From Ianthella basta (taxonomy: Eukaryota; Porifera; Demospongiae; Verongiida; Ianthellidae), in NCBI GenBank assembly GCA_964019415.1, contig OZ025882.1, forward strand, positions 4,691,427 through 4,755,426: DNA of 64,000 bases, read 5' to 3'. The translations under genes were made by a program, and so were the position numbers. Under the pieces are notes generated by a model that was given only the letters and a program-made list of their open reading frames with translations, did no database searches and had not been told where the DNA came from. Positions 1 through 13,200 of the stretch are shown in pieces (the first letter of the stretch is position 1; the number at the start of each line of letters is the position of its first letter).

Positions 1-1199
1 GTGTGAGGACGTGAGCTTAGAGGGCCGCCGGCCACCTAGCTGCCCTGTAGCCGAAGAGCACGCTTCTTTTTTTGCGTGGGAAGTCCAGCCAACATGATGG
101 CATTCATCTTGACAATATAGTGTATAAAGAAGTTCTTTACAAGACACAGTTGCACAGTTACACAGTTGCATACTAGACTTGCAAATCAACTGTTTGAGGC
201 CTGAACTGTTTCTGTATTAATATTTATACTAATGCTCTTTCAGACAGACAATCTCCGCCGTCTACGCGCCGGAGCAGGGAAGCCTGCCGAAGGCAGGCTT
301 TTCTGCTAGTAGCCACAAAGTTGCTGTGCCAATTATTATACAGAGTGGAGGATAAACTATTGCTTCATTATGGCATATATGCAGTACTGAACAAGACTGA
401 GCTGATAATCACATAGAGGCCAGTTAGTGTATGCAGTTGATAAGCATATGCTCATCTACTGTTTCATCACTCAACAGCAACATTCCTCATTCAAATGTGT
501 TATTCTCAACAAAGCAGAATTATAGATTCATATAAGCTGACTACTAGTATATCATAATTTATGGAATTCCGTTAGGCACTGGGAGACATGCTGATAATGG
601 CAGGTCATTACATAAATCTTTTTACAGGATACAGTTATCAATACTAATACTTGATAAGACTGTTGTCTTAGTCCATGCTTCTAGTCTGAAGGGCATGTAC
701 GTACTACCTTAAGGTAGGAATGGAGTCTGGGGTGGGGGGCATTGGTGGGTGTAGCTCCGGTCTTCCATGGGTGAGAGGGCCCCTTGAGGTTGACCAACTC
801 TTCCTGGCCATGGACAGGTTGCCCTCTCTCGTCTGGCTTGTCAGGCTGGCTTCCTGCGCTAAAGCACCCACCGGTTTGTGTTGGACTAATCACCCATCAT
901 AGATCTACCACTGTGATTACGTTTTGCCAAAGAATTCAGTTCCAAGGTGACCTTAATCCCAGTTGCACGCAGTGAGGATAAAACATTGACCAGTCCAACT
1001 ATGTGCCAAACCCGATGCATGCCTCACCTGAAGGCAGCCTCTGAATGGGGGAAGCACAGGTGTGTTGGAACCGTCAGTTCTACCAGGCACGGCAGCAAGG
1101 AAGAAGAGCAGAATACTCTGGAACACAGAGAAGGAGAAACGCCTCATGAGGCTCTACGAGTTCAGTTCTGTTGATTTGAGCTGTAACCAGAAGAGAAAC
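1..1199. other. Left-edge non-coding stretch
   Basis: I see no convincing exon or RNA gene here. A short inverted repeat (AAGCCTGCC / GGCAGGCTT, about 280-301) stands out. The stretch is either upstream sequence or an intron of the RNF213-like gene whose 5' half lies left of base 1. Confidence 0.4.
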
Positions 1200-2534
1200 T
1201 TTGTCTTGATGAAGCTCAATTCAGGAAAACCCCGAAGAAAGCCAAATCCTGGTTAGCCCCTTGACCAGATGGCAATGTCAACTTTTGGTGGAAAGTGTTT
1301 CCTGAAGCAGAACATGCCCTGCACTTAGTGACAGAGGAGATGTTGAACGCAGCAATACCTTTCCCAGATTGGTTGGTGACAGGCAGGACTGTCCTCATAC
1401 CTAAAAATGGAGAGGCAAAGGACCCGGGTAATTACAGGCCCATTGCCTGTCTGAACACCCAGTACAAGTTGGCTATGGCGGTGATGGCTGACAGCCTTCA
1501 GGCTCACATAGATGCCAATGGTCTACTTCCTGAGGAGCAACGTGCTCTCAGGAGGGGGGCCAGAGGTTGTGTGGACTGTTTGGCTGTGGACTGAATGTTG
1601 ATCACTAATGTCAAATTCAAGGAAGTTAGAACCCTGAGTGTGGGCTGGATCGATTTTAAAAAAGCCTACGACAGGGTTCCCCATGAATGGCTGACCATGG
1701 TGTTGGATATTATCTGTGCACCGGGGTGGGTGAGATCCACGGTTGGTCACCTTCATTCAAAGTGGTAGACTGTATTGGGGGTGAAGGGAGTGTGTGGGAC
1801 TGTTAGATCTAGACCCATTGCCTACCGGTGGGGTCTGTTCCAAGTGGGTTCCTTATCACCCCTACTCTTCTGTCTAGCCATCCTTCCCCTCTCGCATGCA
1901 TTGAGGAAGTTGAATGGCTACAGAATTAGACACAGCACAGTCAAGGCCAGCATTACCCATATGCTGTACATGGAAGACTTGAAGCTTTATGCTGAAAGTC
2001 CTGCTGTTCTGACAAAGGCTGTCTGTAGTGGACAGAGTAGCAAGTGCAGTTGGCATGAAATTGGGGTTGACGAAGTGTGGAGTTGCACATATGCAGAAGG
2101 GAAAGTGCTACCTGGGCCTGAAAAACCCAGCACGTACTGAACCTGATGACAGCATTAAGTGCCTCTCCAACAAGGATACCTATTGGTACTTAGGAGTTGA
2201 GCAACTAATCACAGCTAATGACAAGAAGATGAAGGACTCTTTGATTGCAGAGTACAAGAAGAGGCTCCATAAAATATAGGGTTCTCAACTGAACCCTCGT
2301 CCCAAAGTTGATGTCACCAACACCGTGGCCGTGTCTCTTCTGAGGTATCAGTTTGTGACTGTGAAGTGGACTAGGAGAGAGCTTAAGGACCTGGATGTGC
2401 TCATACAAAAAGTCTTGAGAAAGTATCAAAGCCACCACTTGAACGCCTCTCTTGAGAGGTTGTATCTTCCTCGCTCTCAGGGAGGTAGGGGACTCATGAG
2501 TTGGATGCTGATCTGCAAAACTGCGAACGTTTAA
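1200..2534 (+). pseudogene. Decayed non-LTR reverse transcriptase (R2/NeSL-like?)
   Basis: Remnant of a retrotransposon reverse transcriptase. Reading across frames, recognisable blocks come in the right order: TGRTVLIPK and NYRPIACLN (about 1380-1455), a GWIDFKKAYDRVP block (about 1641-1683), a SLSPLLFCL block (about 1850), an active-site segment MLYMEDLKLYAES (about 1960-2000), and a C-terminal block ending in LERLYLPRSQGGRGL (about 2450-2500). Several stops and frameshifts break it. The first aspartate of the usual YxDD is glutamate here, so it is catalytically dead. There is no endonuclease part in the window. The RT style resembles R2/NeSL-type elements, but I am unsure of the clade. Confidence 0.7.
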
Positions 2535-3587
2535 CCCCGCAAAAATTAAAACATATTCGGTACATAGTGCACTTCTGCTCTGGAAATATGTGGTATCTTG
2601 CATCAATGCTGTCTTTGGGAGATGGTTCCAAGACATAGCTATGCGCAATCTCTACGCCACCATTACCTAGTGCTTGAAAGATGGCTTCGGCAGATGTGCA
2701 GTTAGGTTCCCCGTAAGTTGTCATATGGGCTTGTTTCAACAAGATGTTGAGCATTTTATGGACGTTGATGTTCACAGGGTGACTAGTGCGTGATGTAGAG
2801 TCAGGCTCTTATTCTGAAACTTGGTTTCTTGGTAGCTATAAGGTGATTGCTAAGTCGATTAGAAAGCTGCAATTGCAGCATGTACACTTCAAGAGCTATG
2901 GTGCTTGCTGTAAAGTTGGAGTAAGATAGCAGAATCACTCGTAGCGTATTCTGTGAAGGAGCTCTAGTTGCAGCTTCCTAACAAAACTTAGCTACTACAG
3001 CGTATTTCCCGCTGATACAAGCTAAGTGTTTCTGCTTGTTCCCGGTTCAAAAATGGCGTCAATATTGAAATATTACTGTCATTGTTTGTGAAGGCGTGGT
3101 GTAGTGTACCAGCTTCGTAGCCAGCTGCAAGTTGGCACACTAATAGAAGGATACTTAAGGTAGATACATAGCACATTTGAAGAACTTTGCTTGTAAACTG
3201 CTTGAGTTTCTGCCAATTTCCTATCACAGCCATTTTTTATTTTTTATTTCTTTTCTACCTTAAGGCTGATTTTATCACATTAATAGTTTTAGCAAATTTA
3301 ATTAGTAGTGCTACAATGGCTAATAATTATTGTATTCACAGAAAGATTGTACTGGCAAGAAAGGCTTTGTATATACACAAATGCACGAAGACTTGAAAAA
3401 GGTTCAGCACCAGTTCTTGAACACTTATCAAAACACTCTCAAAGAGCAATTGTATAATCATCATGTCTGCTGTGTAAAGCGATTCTAATACTAGTTTTTC
3501 AACTTGACATCTGAGTAATGATGCAAACCACATGAATGCAAAATTTCTCAGCTTTAACATTTGCTGCTGCATTTGATTTCCTTACAG
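2535..3587. other. Non-coding stretch before first recognised exon
   Basis: Low-complexity AT-rich DNA ending in a good pyrimidine tract and acceptor (TTCCTTACAG at 3587). Short open frames here have no recognisable content. It is probably the 3' part of an intron of the RNF213-like gene. Confidence 0.4.
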
Positions 3588-6500
3588 CTACCATCCCTAC
3601 ATTTTCTTCAATCGTGACTGGACCTACAAAGAAGATGTGCACTATGATTCAATGACATTTGTGGGTTTCAACTTTCGACAGACTGGTCGGTCTGTTCAGT
3701 TGCTGGATCTGCGGAAAGGAATCATTGAAGAAAACATAATGAGTGATGGACTATACCGCTGGTTGAGGGAGAGTAAGGTAGATACCAGGCAGGATCCAGA
3801 TTCATGGACAAAGTGAGTCATGTTGTATTTAGTATTGAGCTCACTAACCTGCCACACTAATGCTATCCTGTATATAAGGGCTACAAAGAGGCTCATTGTG
3901 TTGGGTCAAGGGTACACACGTGGGACATGTCCAGTTTGGTCTACATTGGGTAATCTGACCTGAATTCCTGTGTTGCCATGGTAATGTCAGCGCTGGCATT
4001 TGACACGTGTATGATCTGATGGGCGCTTGAGACTGAAATCATTTTAAATTGTGTTATTTGGCAGATAAAACAGGCTCACATGCCATTTCTGGAAATGTCA
4101 ATTTCATTATCGTCCACATATCTCGATGTTGGAAATGATGATTAACAGTGGTCTTCCACAGCTTTATAGAGGGGTACTTTGTCTTTTGTATGGTGCTAGC
4201 CTCATTCCAATCCAGCTTAGTATGTAGGGGAACCAAGCCAAATTCGAAGGACTAAATCAGCTACGACGGAAGCCACATTGTTTACATAGGACATGTCTCA
4301 CATGTGTACATGAAGAAAGATCTGAGTATCATATGTGAGCGGATCTGAGAAAAGGGACCACTTCGCACTAAAGGTCGATTTTGAGTAAGTGGTACTGAGT
4401 CACAGCACAGTTGATGGGCTCTCTGTTGCACTTTGTTGCGCTTCCATAGCTGCTCCCGTTCCCGAGATAAGCTCGCTCGAAGAACGAAAATATGCTCGGT
4501 GCAATTATCAGAAAGCAGCCCGTAACCCTTCCGTTATTATATCCATAAACATGGTGATGGCGTAACTATTCTTCCTGCATATGGTTTGAAGCGCAGGAAA
4601 GGACTATGGGCTTCAAACTTGGCCAGGATGTTGGAACTATATCACAGGTGGGTATGATGCAGTAATCCGACTTTCCTGGAAACATGACTTGTTTGCATGT
4701 TTTCGCCCATAGTGACATTTAATACATAGCATCAAGTGGTCCCTTTTCTCAGATCTGCTCACATATTATAATAAACGTAATGCGCAATATATTATGTTAC
4801 CTAATGGTTCCTTCTGTTTCGGGCAGATGACCAAAAGTGGTGGAAGTATGAAGAATCATAGCAACAGTAGCATGGTAGAGCTGAAATTTTGTTGAACATC
4901 GTGCCACCCGAGTTCTTGCCTGTTTTACGGTCGCCACCATATCTGAGATATAGGGAAAAGATTGTGTTTCGTTGTTCATGAACTCCAAGTTTCTACCAAA
5001 CTCCATCAAACTTGAAAGAGTATATCATGACAATCCGGGGGGTGACTTAAGATGGTTAGTGCCTATGCCGCTGGACTCCTTTAGATGAAATGAATTAACA
5101 TACATAGGTAAACTCTGTACGCATGGAGTGTTGTGGAGCAAGTATACAGAATGCTCCCAATTAAATAGACAGTTTTGATTGGATAAATGTTCAAATTACG
5201 AACCGTAGACTGGGAACCCATCCAAAGGGTGGGTATTCGGCTAGAACTCATAATAACAGCATTTTTCTCAAAATGACACATCACATTTCATCGTGGTTAT
5301 CTTTTAATTTTCTTGTATGAAGGCAGTCATTTGAACACTGTAGTCTTTTGGGGGCCAGCCAACCACTTACGGATGCCACATTTTGTAACAGCTAAACAAA
5401 ACAGATCAGAACAGCATGCCATTTAGGTGTACGCTGTGATAGTTAATTAACAATATGTAAATGCCGATCAAGAGGTGCCCATAGAATTTAGAATACACAG
5501 CTTGAGGGTGCAAAATGCCCAAAGGATGATTGCTTTGTATCTCCCAAACACCAATTGGTTGGCATAATATTATACTCATTATAGGTGTCAACTGTTTGAT
5601 GGCTAATCAAACAAGCTGGCTTCTTCCTGTAGATGAATGGAGACTCTGGGTCAAACAAATACCTGAATAATAGAATATTTGTTCAGTAGCTGAAAAATTG
5701 TAGAATGTTATTAGCTTGAAAAACTTGTACGAGCCGTTGATATCCTAAGGCCACAAAATGTCTTTTATTCTTGAATCAGTCAATGGGTCTGAATGAAACA
5801 CCGCAAACCTCTATATATAATTCTTGTGGATTATGAGACAACTGCAAAGTGTTTTCTTTGGGTGTAATGTTCTCGTATTGCTCTTTCTCCTCCCACTTCT
5901 AGTTTTTGCAACATGGACAACCAGAATATTTTATTTCCCTTCTGGTAGAATGAATATTCAAATGTTCTTTCATTTTCAAACACAAATATGCAACCGTGGA
6001 ATGGGATATTTGTTTGACCTTGACTCTGGGTCGCAGCACTCCTGATGTCTCCACACCCACTGACACAAAGTGATGGTTGTGTCCAGGTGGAGAATGCCTA
6101 AATATTCAGAGATATTGCATTGGGATCTACTATTCATTTTAAGGCCATGAAAATTAATTATTCAGTAAATAGCTTGCAAAGCCATGCACATGGGGTGTGA
6201 TAGATTTTCCAATTGACTATGTAAATAACAGAGACGTCACACCCTAGTAACTTCAATTTGCTTTGCAATGTACCTCTCTCCTTTCTCCTATTTTGCATCA
6301 TACCCCTTTGTGCACATATAACAGTACCATTAGTCATCATAGATCAACTGTTCAAGTACTGATACACTATGCCTCTGTTGAATCGATACACTGTTATCTG
6401 CAGTCAGAATGCTTTACAGTAAATAGGAAAAGAACTTTGTATGATGAGCGAAGATTGAATTGTTATAACTAATGCCACTTGCTCTGTTGCATTTTACACA

Positions 6501-6667
6501 TTTCTGTTTATTGTATGTAGAATTGACATACTGAGGAGCTTGTGCCGTGTCATGGAGAACAATGTATTGCAGGACACCTTTGACTTTCACACAATTGACC
6601 CAGATCCTTCATATGCTCTTACTTATGACAACATGCTGAAGATGCTGGCCATTCAGATGCGATTCAG
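3588..6667 (+). CDS. RNF213: RNF213-like exons 1-2: segment before first active AAA module
   Basis: Exon 1 (3588-3812) reads YHPYIFFN ... SMTFVGFNF, matching the conserved block before the first ATP-binding AAA module of RNF213. Exon 2 (6521-6667) ends with YDNMLKMLAIQMRFR, the helix leading into the Walker A strand. Exon 1 enters in mid-codon (one base, C), so an upstream exon ending with two codon bases must exist left of the window. The intron between them (2.7 kb) holds a TIR MITE at 3913-4308. Confidence 0.9.
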
Positions 6668-7208
6668 GTATTTGTACTGCTGCCTGTAAAGATCTTCAAG
6701 CTATATCATACGTAGATATTATTTTCCTGTTTCAGATGTAACATACCTGTCGTCATTATTGGTGAAACTGGCTGTGGCAAGACAAGACTTGTCCGGTATA
6801 TGTGTCAATTGCAAGCAAGACTGAAGATAAACCCAAAGAGCAGACATCTAGCTATGCCTCAAACCTTCTTCATTTTGAAAGTTAGCCTTACTTGTTCTGT
6901 CAGGAAGTAGAAACCGTCAGAGAATTAATGAACCCTTTTCTTCGATCCTGCAGGTACATGGTGGCATAACAGAAGATGACATCATTTCTTTTCTTCAAGA
7001 GGTACAAATAGTTGCCACCAAGAACAGGAAGCATAATCTGGATACTGTTGTATTCTTTGATGAGGCCAACACTACTGATGCCATTGGACTAATCAAAGAG
7101 ATCATGTGTGACCACAGAATGAGAGGAGAGCAAATTTGTGCAGACATCAAATTCATTGCTGCTTGCAATCCATACAGGAAGTGGGTTACAAGCAGCTCTT
7201 ACTATGGC

Positions 7209-7250
<42 letters not shown>

Positions 7251-10200
7251 AAGCTTCATATATTCCTTTATGACCCTCATTAATACTTATAGGCACTCTT
7301 CCAATATGATTAAAAGATTGGAGTCAGCAGGCTTGGGTTTCCATATTCAGATGAACAAAACGAGGCAGAAGTTGGGTAAGTAAACTAAATGGATATGTTA
7401 GAAACATTGCTCTTCCCCATTGTTTAGAGAAGGAACAATTTTGTTACAGTTTTTACTCCTTATTACCTCGGGTCCTACTGTTGCTTACCTGCATTACGAT
7501 AGTAAAAGCATGCAGCTGATCTCACAGTGGAAAACCAAGCAGTACTTTAAACCCATCCCAGCTGTCTGATACCTTCTCTCTCATGTAAGAAATGAAGAAG
7601 TCTTGCTATTGCTGCTTTTTCTTGCATAGGTGACACCCCCCTCCGCCACTTGGTGTACCGTGTGTTGGACCTCCCCTCTAGCATGAAAGCCCTGGTTTAT
7701 GATTATGGAAGCCTTGACACTCGTGCAGAGGGTGTTTACATCCAAAAGATTGTAGAAAACCATGTGAATGTATGAAAGTGGTGATCACTATTGAAGATTG
7801 TGACATTTCTTCATAAAATATTGTTCACCTATACATACATGTAGGTATCTGTACAAGAACACGTACCAATACAGAATGGTTTGAGTGATGCCATTACTAA
7901 GATCTTGTCTTGGTGTCAAGAATACATGAGACAAAGGAAGGTACGTCTATGTGAAATTGGCACTTGCATAATGGATGCCTACCCCGAAATATGACTTAAT
8001 GGAATCTGTCTTCTGCATTGCAGGATGAATGTAGCTATGTCAGTCTGCGTGATATAGAACGCTTTATGATTGTGTACAAATGGTTTCATGGACTGCATGA
8101 AGAGCTGTCTACATTTATGCAGTGGAATCAGTGTGTACGTAAGAAGCTTATCCCTTATATATAATGACTATTCAGCACCACCACTTTCTTATCCAGCTAT
8201 AATAGCTTTTGTATTTTCATGCATTACCATTGGTGTGTATGTTACTTCCACAGGCACCTGATGCTTATACAGTGGCTATGATACTATCCTTGGCTGTATG
8301 CTACCACAGTCGACTGATCGATAGACATGAATTTGAAGAGCAGGTTGTGATGCAGTTTGTACATCCTTTTCAGCTGCCTGATGGGATAATTACTTTCAAG
8401 AGAACAATCTTTAGGTTTGTTATTTGCAGTTGACACCCCAACTCACAAACATTGTGCTACAATGGAAGTGATGTAGCATGTTTCTGCAATAACAACATTG
8501 GCATAAATGACTATAATCTGTGTAGAGTGAATTCCACAGTATCACAGTTGGATATCTATGCATGTATGCACATACACATGCAGAAACGTCAACTTAGATT
8601 CTAGTCTGTTATAATTATAGTAAGTGAAAGTACATAAGTCAAAGAATTCCAGTCTCATTATCAATACTTAGACTTGGATTAAATTCTTAGATTCCTGTCT
8701 GTTCTTTAAGACATGCAATTTGCATGCCTCACCGTAAACTAGATGTCACATGACAACTTTGAATCAAGCTGGCTGCGTATATGATTACTGGAGCTATTAT
8801 CTGTAACTTACCTGCTTCACTGATAATGTGCCAAAACCTATGTACCAGTCAATTCTTTATTGGTGGACTATACCAGTACTATGCTTTATCTTTTAAATCA
8901 CAGCCTAAGGTTGTTGCCTGTCACAGACAATACGCATTTAAGCTCTGATGTGATATGGACATATCAACAAGCATACACACACACTAAAGTATTAGCTGAA
9001 GTTCTTATTACTAATCAGATCACCACAGATACACAAAGATGTGCCTCTTTCCATTCTGCAAGTAGAGCAGTACTTATAATGTTCTTCTGCATAGTTTAGT
9101 ATTATTTACAGCTCTACAGGTACCTGTGGCATTGATGTTATGCATTCCAATCCACTTTAGCTGCCAGGAGGCATTCCTTTCAAACATGGTGCTTGGTCCA
9201 AACATTGCTCGCAATGCTGCCTTACGGGAGAATGTATTCATGATGGCAGTGTGTGTTGAGCTGAGAATCCCACTTTTTGTTATTGGGAAGCCAGGAAGCT
9301 CCAAGTCTTTGGCAAAGTCCATTGTTTATGATTCCATGAAAGGACAAAACTCTAAGACAGAACTCCTGAAAAGATTCAAATCTGTAAGTGTCACATCACT
9401 CTTAAGAGACCTAGAATAGTTAGTTTTTGTATACAATGTCATGGTGTAAATGCTGTATTGCCAACATACTTTTGTGCAAGCATGTTGCAATATTTAAGCT
9501 ACTATATATACTGCTTTCCACTCCTTTTGCATGAATTTGCTGCTTATACATACATACTTGTCACTAACATATGTTCATACTAAAACCTGACAAGACTAGA
9601 CTATTAGAGTGTTATGCTATATTAAGTTGCGTGTAGAAAAAATTTATTGTTCTTTTTTCTCTAGGTGAAGCTCTTGACTTACCAATGTAGCCAGTTGTCA
9701 ACACCAGAAAGTATCATTGATGTATTCAACAGTGCCCAAAAGTTGCAAAACAGTGGCAGAAGCGAGCTGCAGATTGTGTCTCTAGTGGTACTGGATGAAG
9801 TCGGCTTGGCAGAAGATTCGCCTAGTTTTCCACTCAAAGTGCTGCATCCTCTACTGGAGGATGGCACTGATGGGTCAGGCATGGAAGGCAAGGTAAATTG
9901 TAAAGCACTAAGTGTGAAATTAGTACAAAAGTGTTTGAAGTATACATATACGTATAATGTGATTCACACAGGAGATATGACCACATATATATAATCTGTC
10001 ACACTCATACAATCATAATTGTAGGCAATGTTCAACATAAATATGTTGTAACTGGATTTTGCAGTAATAAGGAATGGTTGCAAAGTTGTGATTCTTGTAA
10101 AGGCAGCTCTTTACAGTACTGCTAACTTACATCTGTGAGCACACGGACGCATTGCTATTGTCCATTGTATGTCACACTACAGGACGTCTATGATCTATTT

Positions 10201-13200
10201 AGCACTACTGGCCATCTCTGCCATCATAACGGCATACTTTGCCACCAAAGGTAATGTAAAATCTTATGGTTTATGCTTCGATCATGGACAATATTTGTGA
10301 AATCACAATCAATCTGCAAGTTACCTAGAAATTTCAGCAAATATTCCCACTCTGCAAACATTACAAATTTGTGGAGTAATTAGTAACTGTGCAGGCACAT
10401 ACAGTCAAACGAGCTAATTGAATATGATGGTGATGTTACGGACGATAAGGTCATGAACTACACTTGGTAAGGTCTACTGTATTCTCTCTAAAACATTCTT
10501 TACCCAATGTGCCCAGAACATTTTGTCACTTGGTGGCAATTAGAATGGGAATGAACAAGATGGCTGATGGTGACAAATATTTGGATTAGCGCGACAAAAC
10601 ATTAGACTGGACGGTGAAATCTTGGGGCACTTTGTTAGGGGTGTTTCTGGATGAAATGGTGGATTTGAACTCACCGTTGGGACAGCCGTTCAAGGCTAGC
10701 GTGTTCTTAACAGACTCCTGGACGCTGATGACCACTCACAAAAGTAAAGAACGTGCCAGTAAATGCATCAGGCATGCTGTAGCCATGTAAGGAGACGGAG
10801 ATGACATACTTGGGCACCCTCCAAAGGAATAGAGCAACGAGCGGCTGTCTACTGAGGAGAAATATACAATGTACTTCTTGTCTGGCGAATTATTAGAGTA
10901 ATGTGCTGAATATTAGAATACCTAAAATTCGTCAGGAACTAGAATATGTTTGGACAGGTTTTTCAAGGGTGGCGAAAATATAGAGTGATGAATTTTAGAG
11001 AGAATACAGTATATGTCTGATAGGATAAGATAGGATAGGAAATCTTTATTAGTCCGGGTAAGCAATAGCCAGAGGCTACTACAAAGGCACCCAGAAAGAA
11101 CAACACAAATTACAAAGGAGAAAGACAGAAGAAGAAAAGAGGATAATGCTTAAATGAATTTTAATGAATAAAGATAATAGAGATGTCAAGCAGAGTACAC
11201 ATGCAGTGTCAGTGGTTCATGTAAGTTTGTGGTGTTGATGAAATCCTGGCATAGTCTGGTAAATAAATAATAGTCTTTGGTGTTACGTATATGTGCTGGC
11301 AGCGTCCGCCAAAGTGATGCACCGGCAAAGCTGTAGGCTTTCTGACCAAACAAAGTCTTGACTGGAGGGAGATTAAGTTGACAAGTAGAGGAGGATCGAG
11401 TTGTGTAATGGGAGGAAGCAGAAGAGAAGAGCTGTGATAGATAAGGCGGAGAGTGGGAAGAATAGCACCTGAACATGCACTGGGCCATGTGAAGTTTTCT
11501 TCTCGAGGAGAGAGTCGTCAAGCCAAGGTCTTTAAGAGCAGTAGCAGAGGAAGAGGCACGACACCTATGAAGAACATATCTTGCAGCCAAAGTTCAGCAG
11601 AGTTTCCAGCCGGTGAGAATCCTCTTGTGTGCATCCAGACCAAACAACATCACAATAATCAAAATGTGGAAGATTGTAAAATTTGAGATAAAGTAGTAGA
11701 AGAGATTGGGGGAGAAACCAAGAAAGTCTTCTAAGGAGATTGAGACTACGGGAGACTTTCCCACTGACCATATCAATGTGATTGCTCCAAGTGAGAGTAT
11801 CGTTGATTAGAACGCCTAGGTACTTGAACACCCACACCTGTTCTACAGCTGTGCCGTCTACTTCTAGATTCAGGTCAGCATCGAGTTTCTTCTTAGGTGA
11901 GTGCAGAAGCATGCACTTGGTTTTGGAGGCATTTAGTTTGAGACCATTCTTTGCAATCCACAAGTTGGCTAAGTTTAAGCAGATTTGGAGGGAAGAGTCA
12001 ATAGAAGGAATATTGTTACTGATGATGTAAATAGCTGTGTCATCGGCGAAGAGAACAGTAGAGTCTGGAGGTAAGACAGAGGGCAGGTCATTGATGAAGG
12101 CGGAGAAAAGAGAAGGGCCAAGCACAGAGCCTTGAGGAACACCAGAAGTTGGAAAACCAAGGGAAGAAGAAGAATCACCTACATGAGTGACCTGGGAGCT
12201 ATCTGACAAGTATGATTGAAGCCAAGTAGTGGCGGAGGGAGAAAGACCAATTTGGGAGAGGTTAGCTAAGAGAAGATCATGATGTCAAAAATGATACTTA
12301 TCAGTGGTGTAGGAGTGTGAAGGAGACTCTTGATTAAACCTGCCCATGCTACCAGTACTTTGTACTTAAACAGGGAATAAATTGAGTGTTGGTGGTGGTC
12401 AAAACTCAGCTGCTAAAGGGTCGGATCTGGATCTGGAGGTTACTGACTGGTTCACTGTCATTTTTCATTCATCCCCCCCCCCCCTCCCCTCCTTTAGCAT
12501 GTGTAGTTCTTGACCTTATCTTTCATAACGAGCATGTGTCAGAATATTATAAGTCTCGCTAATGAGATTAACGCTTACACTCAATCAGAGAGATGCATGC
12601 TCTGTGAGGTGTGCCTCTTTCTCTCTGTTCTGTACTGTTTCCAGGCACTCCTTTGTCATGAAAAGAAGCCTGCTGTAGCCCGTAGAATGCTATCAGTGCC
12701 TCTTTCAGTCCTGTAACTGTTTCTAGTCCTTCATATTCTCTTCTGTCAAATTGTCCTTAGAAATGTTAGAAGATGGTTGCCATATTCTGACATTTTTCTT
12801 CAAAGGAAACATCAAATGGAGGGTTTGTAAAATGATTCTAGACACTTGGTAGTGATATTATGCAATTTAGCACATTCATACTTTCTTATCAAAGGAACCA
12901 CCGCACGCAAGGTGTGTAGAATGGTTAAGATGCTAGTCTATGGATATGCAACTGGACTCACAGTGCTTTACACCTTGGGTTACTAAGTGGCATAATACCT
13001 ACCTTGTCCTATTTACCTAAATCAATCAATCAATCAATCATCATTGGCTTTATCTCTTTTGCAGTAGATAGCCTAGTAGTACATAGTGTAGCACAATAAT
13101 TATGGAACTACAAATGATTATTTAATTATGGAATTACAACTTCAATAGGAACAACTATCCTACTATGTCTTCCTGGGTCATCCCCACAGTCTCCTTCCCC

